From assembly GCA_044233745.1 (NCBI GenBank), contig JBIIJN010000044.1:1-21723 (forward strand): a stretch of 21,723 nt of DNA. Direction: 5' to 3'. Numbering within the stretch: position 1 is the stretch's first letter; each line of letters begins with the position of its first letter. Both the position numbers and the translations under genes were made by a program. The notes under the pieces are model-generated. The model searched no databases. It was not told the DNA's origin and worked only from the letters and a program-made list of their open reading frames with translations. The DNA is from UBA6165 sp044233745 (GTDB taxonomy: Bacteria; Bacteroidota; Bacteroidia; Flavobacteriales_D; Crocinitomicaceae). Positions 8,614 through 15,020 of this stretch are shown piece by piece.

Positions 8614-9194
8614 TGGAAATTGAAGGTTCTATATTTTTCAGTTGGATAGAGAATTACCGTTTGTCCTCCGCTATTCAATAATAAAAATCCCTCGTGTTGG
8701 TTGGTCAATTCAAAAGACTCATTGGGGTTGATGCCAAAAAGTATCAATTTGGTTTTGTTCAGACGATATCCCTGATAGTCTATAGGGGATTCCCAAAATT
8801 CTACTAAGATACTTTCTGCAAAGAAATCGTCGGAGCTTACTCGATCTATCAAAGCGTCTGAAGGAGAGCCACTAGAGGTTTTAGATTTCTGCAAAATGTT
8901 CACTTTTCTTGATGATAACAGCTCATCGCGCAGCACGACGTAATCACCACTATCTACATTTTGGTTGATATTTGTGAGCAGCATAACGGTGTCGTTTGAG
9001 GGTACATTAACCTTTTCAACCACGCGCTCTATTTGCACTTCAGGTTGAGCGGCCACCACAACCGTATCTGAAATGGGATTTTGAACTTCTTGATTTTCAT
9101 TGGTAGCCCCAGATTTTTTTAATACCAACATCATGATGCTGGAAACGACTACGCCTATCAAGACGCCAATGGATATGTATTTGAATTTAGACAC
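8610..9194 (-). CDS. Membrane-anchored hypothetical protein upstream of dapF
   Basis: I do not recognise this 194-residue protein. A single N-terminal hydrophobic segment (about 6-24: YISIGVLIGVVVSSIMMLVL) followed by KK suggests a membrane anchor with the rest outside the cytoplasm. Residues about 27-70 are polar and low in structure. The C-terminal half has beta-rich sequence ending ESFELTNQHEGFLLLNSGGQ and TVILYPTEKYRTFNF, which could form a small beta domain. It is the first gene of the minus-strand operon, and its stop overlaps the dapF start. The neighbours DapF and MltG make an envelope-related role plausible, but this is inference from context only. Confidence 0.8.
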   Translation of the reverse strand: MSKFKYISIGVLIGVVVSSIMMLVLKKSGATNENQEVQNPISDTVVVAAQPEVQIERVVEKVNVPSNDTVMLLTNINQNVDSGDYVVLRDELLSSRKVNILQKSKTSSGSPSDALIDRVSSDDFFAESILVEFWESPIDYQGYRLNKTKLILFGINPNESFELTNQHEGFLLLNSGGQTVILYPTEKYRTFNFQ

Positions 9195-9208
9195 TTACAA
9201 ATTTTAAA

Positions 9209-9216
9209 CAAAACTA
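9209..9216 (-). promoter_or_regulatory. Candidate -7 promoter element for the dapF-mltG operon
   Basis: Read on the minus strand, the site is TAGTTTTG, matching TAnnTTTG and ending 14 bases before the ATG at 9194. No matching -33 TTTG was seen. Support is moderate because the area is A-rich. Confidence 0.4.
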
Positions 9217-9354
9217 AAACAAAATAGAGCTTGATGGTAAGGAAAGTACAGAGTTTTTCAAGTATCTATTAACATTGTTTAACACGGCATGTGTAATCTT
9301 TTTATGGATGCATGCGTTATACATTGACGTTTGTTTTTAGGGCTATATTAATCG

Positions 9355-9438
9355 AACTCAGGTTAATAAATTAATTGATTTGATTTTGTCAAGAAATCGT
9401 AAAGAGTTTATTGGTTTTGGGTTATAGTTACCTGAGTT
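9355..9438. repeat. Inverted repeat upstream of the rpoD promoter
   Basis: AACTCAGGT at 9355-9363 is an exact reverse complement of ACCTGAGTT at 9430-9438, and the match extends by two more pairs with one bulged base. The arms are 66 bases apart and lie 39 bases or more before the rpoD -33 element. They could be an operator pair or a chance repeat. The rest of the 346-base divergent spacer (9195-9540) is AT-rich and holds only the promoter elements listed. Confidence 0.35.
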
Positions 9439-9476
9439 TAAATGTTGTTAAGAACGCGTTATTGTTAAAAAATAAA

Positions 9477-9509
9477 TTTGTCCTAACCGCTTTTTTTGTA
9501 GTATCTTTG
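9477..9509 (+). promoter_or_regulatory. Bacteroidota-type promoter of rpoD (TTTG, 21 bp, TATCTTTG)
   Basis: TTTG at 9477-9480 and TATCTTTG at 9502-9509 are 21 bases apart, which fits the -33 TTTG and -7 TAnnTTTG elements described for Bacteroidota primary sigma factors. The -7 box ends 31 bases before the ATG at 9541. This is the best promoter in the window. Confidence 0.8.
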
Positions 9510-9540
9510 CAAACTCAAAAAAGCACATTATTACCATAGA

Positions 9541-10407
9541 ATGAGACAGCTCAAAATTACAAAATCAATCACCAACAGAGAAAGTCAGTCGTTAGACAAA
9601 TACCTTCAGGATATTGGTAGAGAAGAATTAATCACTGCGGAGCAGGAGGTTGAATTGGCCAGAAAAATTAAGGCGGGTGACCAACAAGCGCTAGAAAAAT
9701 TAACCAAAGCGAATCTAAGATTTGTGGTTTCAGTGGCCAAGCAGTACCAAAATCAGGGTTTAACACTTCCAGACTTGATCAATGAAGGAAACTTGGGCTT
9801 GATAAAAGCTGCTCAGAAGTTTGATGAAACACGTGGATTTAAATTCATTTCCTATGCCGTTTGGTGGATTCGTCAATCGATTCTTCAGGCATTGGCTGAA
9901 CAAGCGCGTATAGTTCGTTTACCGTTGAACCAAGTAGGTTCGTTGAATAAAATTAACAAGGCATTTTCAAGATTAGAACAAGAATTTGAAAGACCACCAT
10001 CGGCTGAGGAATTGGCTGAGGCGCTTGAAGTTCCTGAAGATAAAATTAAAGAAAGTTTGAATGTGGCAGGTCGTCACGTTTCTATGGATGCCCCACTTTC
10101 ATCTTCTGATGATGGCGGCACATTGATGGACGTAATGCCGAACATGGATTCACCAAAAGCAGATTCTGATTTGATGGCCGAGTCGTTGCAAAGAGAAATT
10201 GAGCGTTCTCTTTCAACATTGACCGACAAAGAGCGTGAAATTATCCGTTTGTTCTTCGGGATTGGAATGAACCACGGTTTGACTTTGGAGGAAATTGGCG
10301 GTAAATTCAATTTGACTCGTGAGCGCGTTCGCCAAATCAAAGAGAAAGCGATTCGTAGGTTGCGACACACTTCGAGAAACAAATTATTGAAATCGTACTT
10401 AGGTTAA
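9541..10407 (+). CDS. rpoD: Primary RNA polymerase sigma factor (Bacteroidota RpoD/SigA)
   Basis: At 288 residues this is the short primary sigma factor typical of Bacteroidota. It lacks region 1.1 and the long non-conserved region found in E. coli RpoD. Region 1.2 covers about 18-50 (SLDKYLQDIGREELITAEQE). Region 2 covers about 54-125, with the core-binding and promoter-melting motif GNLGLIKAAQKFDETRGFKF and FISYAVWWIRQSI. Region 3 covers about 130-190. Region 4 (about 225-288) has the -35-type helix-turn-helix LTLEEIGGKFNLTRERVRQI. It directs RNA polymerase to housekeeping promoters of the TTTG/TAnnTTTG type, and its own gene has such a promoter. It is followed by a terminator and then gap. 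Confidence 0.96.
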   Translation: MRQLKITKSITNRESQSLDKYLQDIGREELITAEQEVELARKIKAGDQQALEKLTKANLRFVVSVAKQYQNQGLTLPDLINEGNLGLIKAAQKFDETRGFKFISYAVWWIRQSILQALAEQARIVRLPLNQVGSLNKINKAFSRLEQEFERPPSAEELAEALEVPEDKIKESLNVAGRHVSMDAPLSSSDDGGTLMDVMPNMDSPKADSDLMAESLQREIERSLSTLTDKEREIIRLFFGIGMNHGLTLEEIGGKFNLTRERVRQIKEKAIRRLRHTSRNKLLKSYLG

Positions 10408-10414
10408 AATTTTT

Positions 10415-10439
10415 GGGCACTTTAGGGTGCCCTTTTTTT
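10415..10439 (+). terminator. Rho-independent terminator after rpoD
   Basis: Stem GGGCAC (10415-10420) pairs with GTGCCC (10427-10432), with a six-base loop and seven T at 10433-10439. The frame of the next gene extends back through the T-run, which is one reason to place the gap start at 10478. Confidence 0.88.
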
Positions 10440-10477
10440 ATAATCCCCTTTTTATAAATCTTAAAACGCGAAAAAAA

Positions 10478-11923
10478 ATGGCTTTAGAATTGGGCTACGA
10501 AACTGAATTACAGGAGCATGTTAAAAGAGAAAGAGCTGCTGTAAAATTGTCGAGCAAAACAGGACAATTGTTGTACGACAAAGGTATTGAATTGGTGTTG
10601 TTTAGAAATCACTTGATAGACACAACCGTTTCTGAAATTTTAGACTTGCATGATTATGCAAAAAAAGTGGTTCACAAACCCATTGATGTTTTTACTACAT
10701 CAGATTTAGCAGAGGCTTTGCTGCAATTGGATTTGTCGCCAGCGAAATTGGATATTGGAAAATTGGCCAGCGAATGGTTGGAAAATCCAGTAGGCACTAA
10801 GGTAGATTTCTTGCGCAACAAATTGGCTTCGTTCATTTCCAATGGAACCAATACGATTGAGCCTAGAGATGTGGTTTTGTATGGTTTTGGTCGTATTGGT
10901 CGTTTGGCCGCACGTGAATTAATCAAACAAGCGGGTAAAGGTCAACAATTGAGATTGAGAGCCATTGTTACTCGTTCGTCTTCTGAAAGCGATTTGATAA
11001 AACGCGCTGCTTTGTTGAAAAATGATTCAGTACATGGTGCTTTTAAAGGAACCGTTTCTGTTGATGTTGAACGTCAAGCTTTGATTATCAACGGGCAAAT
11101 CGTACAGATGATTGCAGCCTCTAATCCAGAAGATATTGATTATACGGCTTTCGGCATCCACAATGCTTTGATTATCGACAATACAGGCGTTTTAACTACA
11201 CGTGAAGCACTTGAGCGTCATTTGAAAGCAAAAGGCGCGAGTAAGGTTATTTTGACTGCTCCGGGTAAAGAAATTCCAAATATTGTTTACGGTATCAACC
11301 ACAAAGATTTGGATCTGGAAAAAGAGGATATATATTCTGCTGCGTCATGTACGACCAATGCTATTACGCCTGTGCTCAAGGTTATCAACGATAAGTTTGG
11401 GGTAGAAAAAGGTCACATCGAAACGGTTCATGCGTACACCAACGACCAAAATTTGTTGGACAACATGCACAAAAAACCGAGAAGAGGTCGTTCAGCTGCC
11501 ATCAACATGGTAATAACATCCACTGGTGCCGGAAAAGCTGTAACCAAGGTGATTCCTGAATTTCAGGACAAACTAACGGCCAACGCTGTTCGTGTACCCA
11601 CACCTAATGGTTCTTTGGCTATTCTCAGTTTGTCTTTGGATAAGCAAGTGACCTTGGAAGACGTTAACGCTGCAATAAAAGAAGCTGCTCTGAATGGTGA
11701 TTTGGTGAATCAAATTTATTATTCTGTTGATGAAGAGCTGGTTTCAACCGATATCATCGGTAATTCTTGTTGTTCTGTGTATGACGCCCCTGCAACTATC
11801 GTGTCAAAAGACGGGAAAAATGTGGTGCTTTACACTTGGTATGACAATGAATTTGGTTATACAAAACAAGTTATTCGCTTGGCCAAATATGTGGCTAAAG
11901 TGCAACGATTGATTTATTATTAA
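10478..11923 (+). CDS. gap: Long-form glyceraldehyde-3-phosphate dehydrogenase
   Basis: The open frame runs back to 10427, but that ATG sits inside the rpoD terminator, so ATG 10478 (MALELGYETELQEHVKRE) is chosen, giving 481 residues. The first 130 or so form a helical extension absent from the common 330-residue GAPDH and typical of a long Bacteroidota/proteobacterial class. The catalytic part starts at VVLYGFGRIGRLAARE. Catalytic C291 lies in SAASCTTNAI and H318 in ETVHAYTND. WYDNEFGYTKQVIRL is the usual C-terminal signature. The enzyme oxidises glyceraldehyde 3-phosphate to 1,3-bisphosphoglycerate, or works in reverse. The acidic residue that normally ends beta-strand 2 and selects NAD is missing (RAIVTRSSSES), which suggests use of NADP or both cofactors. 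No promoter of its own was found, so readthrough from rpoD is possible. Confidence 0.94.
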   Translation: MALELGYETELQEHVKRERAAVKLSSKTGQLLYDKGIELVLFRNHLIDTTVSEILDLHDYAKKVVHKPIDVFTTSDLAEALLQLDLSPAKLDIGKLASEWLENPVGTKVDFLRNKLASFISNGTNTIEPRDVVLYGFGRIGRLAARELIKQAGKGQQLRLRAIVTRSSSESDLIKRAALLKNDSVHGAFKGTVSVDVERQALIINGQIVQMIAASNPEDIDYTAFGIHNALIIDNTGVLTTREALERHLKAKGASKVILTAPGKEIPNIVYGINHKDLDLEKEDIYSAASCTTNAITPVLKVINDKFGVEKGHIETVHAYTNDQNLLDNMHKKPRRGRSAAINMVITSTGAGKAVTKVIPEFQDKLTANAVRVPTPNGSLAILSLSLDKQVTLEDVNAAIKEAALNGDLVNQIYYSVDEELVSTDIIGNSCCSVYDAPATIVSKDGKNVVLYTWYDNEFGYTKQVIRLAKYVAKVQRLIYY

Positions 11924-11945
11924 GCATTGATCTAAGATGAATAAT

Positions 11946-11974
11946 AAAAAGGGTTTCGAAAGGAGCCCTTTTTT
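11946..11974 (+). terminator. Rho-independent terminator after gap
   Basis: GGGTTTC (11951-11957) pairs with GGAGCCC (11962-11968), with G-T wobbles, around a GAAA tetraloop. Six T follow, and five A precede the stem, so it could act in both directions. Its right half is the start of the direct repeat shared with the coaE end. Confidence 0.85.
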
Positions 11975-12005
11975 ATTTTGGCTCAATGTCTTGTAGAATA
12001 TTTTT
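11961..12005. repeat. Left copy of an imperfect direct repeat containing a duplicated coaE tail
   Basis: AGGAGCCCTTTTTTATTTTG and the bases after it match 12297-12347 almost exactly. There is one 6-base gap and two substitutions over about 45 bases. On the minus strand this copy reads ILQDIEPK-stop, against ILQDIEQKPK-stop in the real coaE. It has no reading frame connected to the kinase and looks like a leftover copy of the gene's 3' end. Confidence 0.85.
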
Positions 12006-12042
12006 CCTGACTTCCGCAGTTTGAAAAGAAACCAAGATGCAT

Positions 12043-12177
12043 CACATAGCGTTTTGCGTGTGCTATGTTCAATGCCTAGGCATCTATGTTATCGTTTTAC
12101 CACGCGATACGCTATGTGCCTATGTTGTTAAAAAACAAACCGCATAGGGACATAGACATCAAGATGTTCAACATAGC
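12043..12177. repeat. Intergenic cluster of CTATGT/ACATAG inverted repeats
   Basis: Eight copies of CTATG or its complement occur in about 135 bases. Clear pairings are CACATAGCG (12043-12051) with CGCTATGTG (12110-12118); GCTATGTT (12062-12069) with AACATAGC (12170-12177); and the 13-base arms 12112-12124 and 12143-12155 with one mismatch and an 18-base AT-rich loop. ATGCCTAGGCAT at 12072-12083 is a perfect palindrome. No protein is plausible here. It resembles the palindromic intergenic repeats I recall from Flavobacterium-type genomes, but that family link needs a search. Confidence 0.75.
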
Positions 12178-12277
12178 TGTCTTTGCAATCGAAACTCTTA
12201 AATTCTGCTGTTTGATAAACTTAAATCTTGAGGCTTTTGCAAATTACAGTTTTGCGAATGGCTTAAGAATATTCTTT

Positions 12278-12310
12278 GGGCGTCCGAGTAGCAGGCAGGA
12301 GCCCTTTTTT
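12278..12310 (+). terminator. Terminator-like hairpin next to the coaE stop
   Basis: GGGC-TCC (12278-12285, with one bulged G) pairs with GGAGCCC (12298-12304), followed by six T. No plus-strand gene precedes it. It appears to be a second version of the gap terminator made by the same duplication. On the minus strand it lies directly after the coaE stop codon. Confidence 0.45.
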
Positions 12311-12347
12311 ATTTTGGCTTTTGCTCAATGTCTTGCAGAATCTTTTT
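12297..12347. repeat. Right copy of the direct repeat (true coaE 3' end)
   Basis: This is the intact partner of 11961-12005. It carries the last 12 codons and stop of coaE plus the adjoining AGGAGCCC and T-run. Its left edges are 336 bases from those of the other copy. Confidence 0.85.
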
Positions 12348-12920
12348 AATGTCAGTTTCCAAATCAGATTTCTCATCATTGGTGATAACATAATCAGCTA
12401 AAGGAATTTTTTGTTCATCTTCCCACTGATTTTTCATTCGACTCAACACTTGTTCTTCGCTGCTATTGTCGCGGCTCATAATTCGTTCAATTCTGAGCTT
12501 TTTTGGCGCGGTAATTAATATGTTTAAATCGAAATTTTTGTAGGCGCCAGTTTCAAATAATATGGCAGCCTCATTGAATATCAATTGTTTATCGCAGTTT
12601 TTTTCCGCAAAAATGGAAAAGTTTTTTCGAACTACTGGATGCACAGCGTTGTTCAATTGAGCGAGTAAACTGGGGTTGTTGAATGCACATTTGGCTAAGT
12701 GTTCACGGTTCAGCTCCCCGTTACTGTAGGCGCTCGATCCAAAAAGCTGTTTGATTTGTTCGATGACTTCGATGTCATTTTGCATGATGCTTTTGGCTTC
12801 CTGATCAGAATAAAACACAGGATATCCCAGCTGTTGAATAATTCGACAAACATGTGTTTTGCCCGATCCGATTCCGCCAGTGATACCAATTTTAAGACAT
12901 GAACTTCGCTTAGATTTCAT
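12309..12920 (-). CDS. coaE: Dephospho-CoA kinase
   Basis: The 203-residue cytoplasmic enzyme phosphorylates the ribose 3'-OH of dephospho-CoA with ATP, the last step of coenzyme A synthesis. The P-loop GGIGSGKT is at 15-22, preceded by LKIGIT. Other family features are YPVFYSDQEAKSIM (substrate-binding region), FNEAAILFETGAYKNFD, and the lid-region arginines in RIERIMSRDNSSEEQVLSRM. The length is normal for the family. The ATG at 12920 overlaps the upstream DUF1987 gene by 11 bases, so the two are probably translated from one message. The final ten or so codons are partly repeated downstream at 11961-12005. Confidence 0.95.
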   Translation of the reverse strand: MKSKRSSCLKIGITGGIGSGKTHVCRIIQQLGYPVFYSDQEAKSIMQNDIEVIEQIKQLFGSSAYSNGELNREHLAKCAFNNPSLLAQLNNAVHPVVRKNFSIFAEKNCDKQLIFNEAAILFETGAYKNFDLNILITAPKKLRIERIMSRDNSSEEQVLSRMKNQWEDEQKIPLADYVITNDEKSDLETDIKKILQDIEQKPK

Positions 12921-13296
12921 CCGCTAGCTCCACCAAACGAAAGGGGATATTCAACAAGTGTTCAAAATCTTGACCTGTTTCGCGCATTTCCTTGTCTTCA
13001 AATGAATAATACCAATTGATAGACACGTCGGATTTAATTCTGTGGATGGATTCTAATTTTTTGAAAACTTCCATCAAACTTTTTGAACTCAGGTCACCAA
13101 AATAATCCAATTGAATGTGTGCAATGGTGATTGGCGCTGGATTTTGGGTGTATTGATCTAATGCGTCGAGCAAAACTTTGTAAAAATCAGGCGTGTCTTT
13201 GATGATGGAACGCCCGGTCACACTCATATCTCCAGACAAAAAGTCTAGAATTATTTCCGGAGTTTTGTCCGTTGCGGTGATGTGAAGTCGATTCAT
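12910..13296 (-). CDS. SiaC-like DUF1987 regulatory protein
   Basis: The sequence matches the DUF1987/SiaC family. It has a beta-strand opening (MNRLHITATDKTPEIILDFL), then SVTGRSIIKDTPDFYKVLL, the central LDYFGDLSSKSLMEVFKKLE, and the C-terminal SINWYYSFEDKEMRETGQDF with LLNIPFRLVEL. SiaC of Pseudomonas is a small phosphoprotein controlled by a kinase/phosphatase pair that activates a diguanylate cyclase. Bacteroidota homologues are mostly uncharacterised. Here the family's usual Thr in the central loop (YFNTSSSK) is Asp (YFGDLSSK). An ATG at 13311 would add five residues. ATG 13296 is preferred because it matches where family members start and leaves room for a leader after the promoter at 13321. 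It overlaps coaE. Confidence 0.85.
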   Translation of the reverse strand: MNRLHITATDKTPEIILDFLSGDMSVTGRSIIKDTPDFYKVLLDALDQYTQNPAPITIAHIQLDYFGDLSSKSLMEVFKKLESIHRIKSDVSINWYYSFEDKEMRETGQDFEHLLNIPFRLVELADEI

Positions 13297-13320
13297 GGCA
13301 GCTGATCGCATTTAGAGTCA

Positions 13321-13328
13321 CAAAATTA
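13321..13328 (-). promoter_or_regulatory. Candidate -7 promoter element for the DUF1987-coaE operon
   Basis: Read on the minus strand, the site is TAATTTTG (TAnnTTTG). Transcription would start near 13314, which fits a start codon at 13296 and would leave almost no leader for 13311. No -33 TTTG was seen. Confidence 0.45.
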
Positions 13329-13387
13329 AAGAAATAATTACGATATATTTGTATAAAGAAGTGATTTTAGCATAGGAAAATATAAAC

Positions 13388-14059
13388 TTATTGATTTATA
13401 ACACTTTCGCCGTTGAGATCGGTTGAAAGCACCTCACTCATATAATCGAAGTACGGTCTGAAGAGTCGAAAAGTCGCGTCAACGCGGGAAATAAAATTGG
13501 CAGCGAGTACTTCATCATCTGTGAAATACGTTTCGAAATACCAGTTTTTCATGCGTATCAAATCGATATCGGGATGGGTTTTGTCAAATCCTTTGGGAGC
13601 CGTGCTTAATGCTTCTCCTCGAACAGTATCAAATACGGTTTGAAATTTAGCCTCCGACATGATTTTTCGCATCGGAGCAGCGTCTAATTCAAATTCTTGT
13701 CGAATACGCAACATATCTTCTTTGCTTGGTGCCCAAAAACCTCCCGCGATAAAGGATTTGTTTCCGGGTTCAATGTGTAAATAATAGCCACCTCTCAGCT
13801 CGGGCTTTCTTCGTTTGTAATGAACACTCATGTGGTTCTTATAGGGCGTTTTATCCGCAGAAAATCGGATGTCGCGGTTAATTCTGAAGATTTGCATACC
13901 CTCGACATCGTCGTGCTTCTTTAAATTTTCAAAAACAGCGTCAAAAGACTTGCGCAAATTCTTTTTCACTTTTTCATAATGGCTGCGATTTTCGTCGAAC
14001 CAAGCCTTGTTGTTGCTATTCGATAATTGCTTCAAAAAATCTAAGGTGTCTTTGTTCAT
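13388..14059 (-). CDS. DUF2461 (TIGR02453) family protein
   Basis: The product carries the DUF2461 domain over almost its whole length: LDFLKQLSNSNNKAWFDENR at the start, then FRINRDIRFSADKTPYKNHM, YYLHIEPGNKSFIAGGFW and LSTAPKGFDKTHPDIDLIRM. Family members are 210-230 residue soluble proteins of unknown function found widely in Bacteroidota. Two in-frame ATGs are possible, at 14074 (228 residues) and 14059 (223). I prefer 14059 because the promoter-like element at 14085-14092 would start the message near 14079, too close to 14074. It is separated from both neighbours and appears to be a single-gene unit. Confidence 0.87.
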   Translation of the reverse strand: MNKDTLDFLKQLSNSNNKAWFDENRSHYEKVKKNLRKSFDAVFENLKKHDDVEGMQIFRINRDIRFSADKTPYKNHMSVHYKRRKPELRGGYYLHIEPGNKSFIAGGFWAPSKEDMLRIRQEFELDAAPMRKIMSEAKFQTVFDTVRGEALSTAPKGFDKTHPDIDLIRMKNWYFETYFTDDEVLAANFISRVDATFRLFRPYFDYMSEVLSTDLNGESVINQ

Positions 14060-14084
14060 GTTGCTCTTATTCACAGATTACGCT

Positions 14085-14092
14085 CAAAGATA
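14085..14092 (-). promoter_or_regulatory. Candidate -7 promoter element for the DUF2461 gene
   Basis: On the minus strand the site reads TATCTTTG, the same octamer found upstream of rpoD and the E2 gene in this window. A TTTG lies 26 bases further upstream (14119-14122), a little too far for the usual spacing. Confidence 0.5.
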
Positions 14093-14441
14093 GGCATTGT
14101 GTTGAAAACTTGATTTGCCAAATGTGATTGAAATGCATAAATTTGCTCAACCACGCAGCGGTTTTTGTGACTTAACATCTTTTCTTTGAAAGGCTTATTG
14201 AATCATCCTATGGCGGGCCGCACTCCGATTCGTCGGATTGAGATAGCATCATAACAGCGGATTACAGATGGAAGGTTAGTAACCAAAACTTGTTTTCTGA
14301 GGTCTTCAGAAGAAGCTGCGTGGTTTTTTTTATCCATTGATATTATTATCCTCATTGAGCTTTCCTTTCGCAGGCCCGTTTTCAATTTCATTTTCACATT
14401 TCGTGTAACTCATCGAATAAACGTTCTATTTCAAGAGCGCC
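14093..14441. other. Spacer between wbqC and the DUF2461 gene, with a doubtful small ORF
   Basis: No recognised gene lies here. A minus-strand frame at 14203-14397 (64 codons) ends in the motif DAISIRRIGVRPAIG. It has no obvious promoter or domain, and I do not call it a gene. Within it, TCCGA-TTCG-TCGGA at 14224-14237 forms a short hairpin, and this GC-rich patch (about 14210-14260) differs in base composition from the AT-rich surroundings. It could be a repeat, a small RNA or a gene remnant. Confidence 0.45.
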
Positions 14442-15017
14442 TTAGAGTTTATTCCCACAGTGAAATATCCAATCTAAAACTGACAAATTGGGAATAAATC
14501 CATGTCTATCTGCAAAGATTTGGTAATAGGGAGCGCTTGTCTGGTAAAATTCGATTTCACTCTTTGCATCAAGTTCTTTTTGAATTTCTACATCAATCAA
14601 ACCGTTGTATATCATGGGCGCTTTGATTTTAGAAATATCTAGAACAATTTGATTGGCTTTTTGAAGAAAGTCTTGCAAATTGCGCGTCTCATCTTGATAC
14701 AGCGCTTCAAATTTATCTTCAAAATATTCGAAATAGGGCGTTCTGCCATAAGCGCTTTTGATGCTGCGCCAATGGATTTGCTGCCAATTTTCCGCATACG
14801 AAATCAAAGATTCTGATACGCTGGTGAGTTTGCCGTGAGGTCTCACTACTGGCAAGGAAAGTTGAATTTTTCCGTTTGCTCCGTAAATACTGCATCTGTT
14901 GCGCAGTGTTTGTTTGGTGTAGCGTTCTTTAGCTACCCAAACTGGATTTTCGCTTTGAGCCAAGACACGGTAATACTCCGTCGGACCAAAATAGAGCAGT
15001 GGGAAAAACTGTTCCAA
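14442..15017 (-). CDS. WbqC family protein
   Basis: The 191-residue protein matches the WbqC-like family: LLYFGPTEYYRVLAQSENPV at the start, ERYTKQTLRNRCSIYGANG, LSLPVVRPHGK, and WRSIKSAYGRTPYFEYFED in the middle. WbqC proteins were first named from polysaccharide clusters, and no biochemical activity is firmly established. It begins four bases after the lepB stop and is the last gene of the parA-to-wbqC operon. I recall a WbqC-family gene directly after lepB in many Bacteroidota genomes. No signal peptide or membrane segment is visible, so it is probably cytoplasmic. Confidence 0.88.
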   Translation of the reverse strand: MEQFFPLLYFGPTEYYRVLAQSENPVWVAKERYTKQTLRNRCSIYGANGKIQLSLPVVRPHGKLTSVSESLISYAENWQQIHWRSIKSAYGRTPYFEYFEDKFEALYQDETRNLQDFLQKANQIVLDISKIKAPMIYNGLIDVEIQKELDAKSEIEFYQTSAPYYQIFADRHGFIPNLSVLDWIFHCGNKL

Positions 15018-15020
15018 TGA

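Noticed and set aside
10427..10477. Upstream extension of the gap frame to ATG 10427
   Set aside because: The ATG lies inside the rpoD terminator hairpin, and the extra residues are not family-like.
12086..12349. Plus-strand 87-codon open frame across the gap-coaE interval
   Set aside because: It crosses the palindromic repeats and the coaE 3' end, and its protein has no recognisable features.
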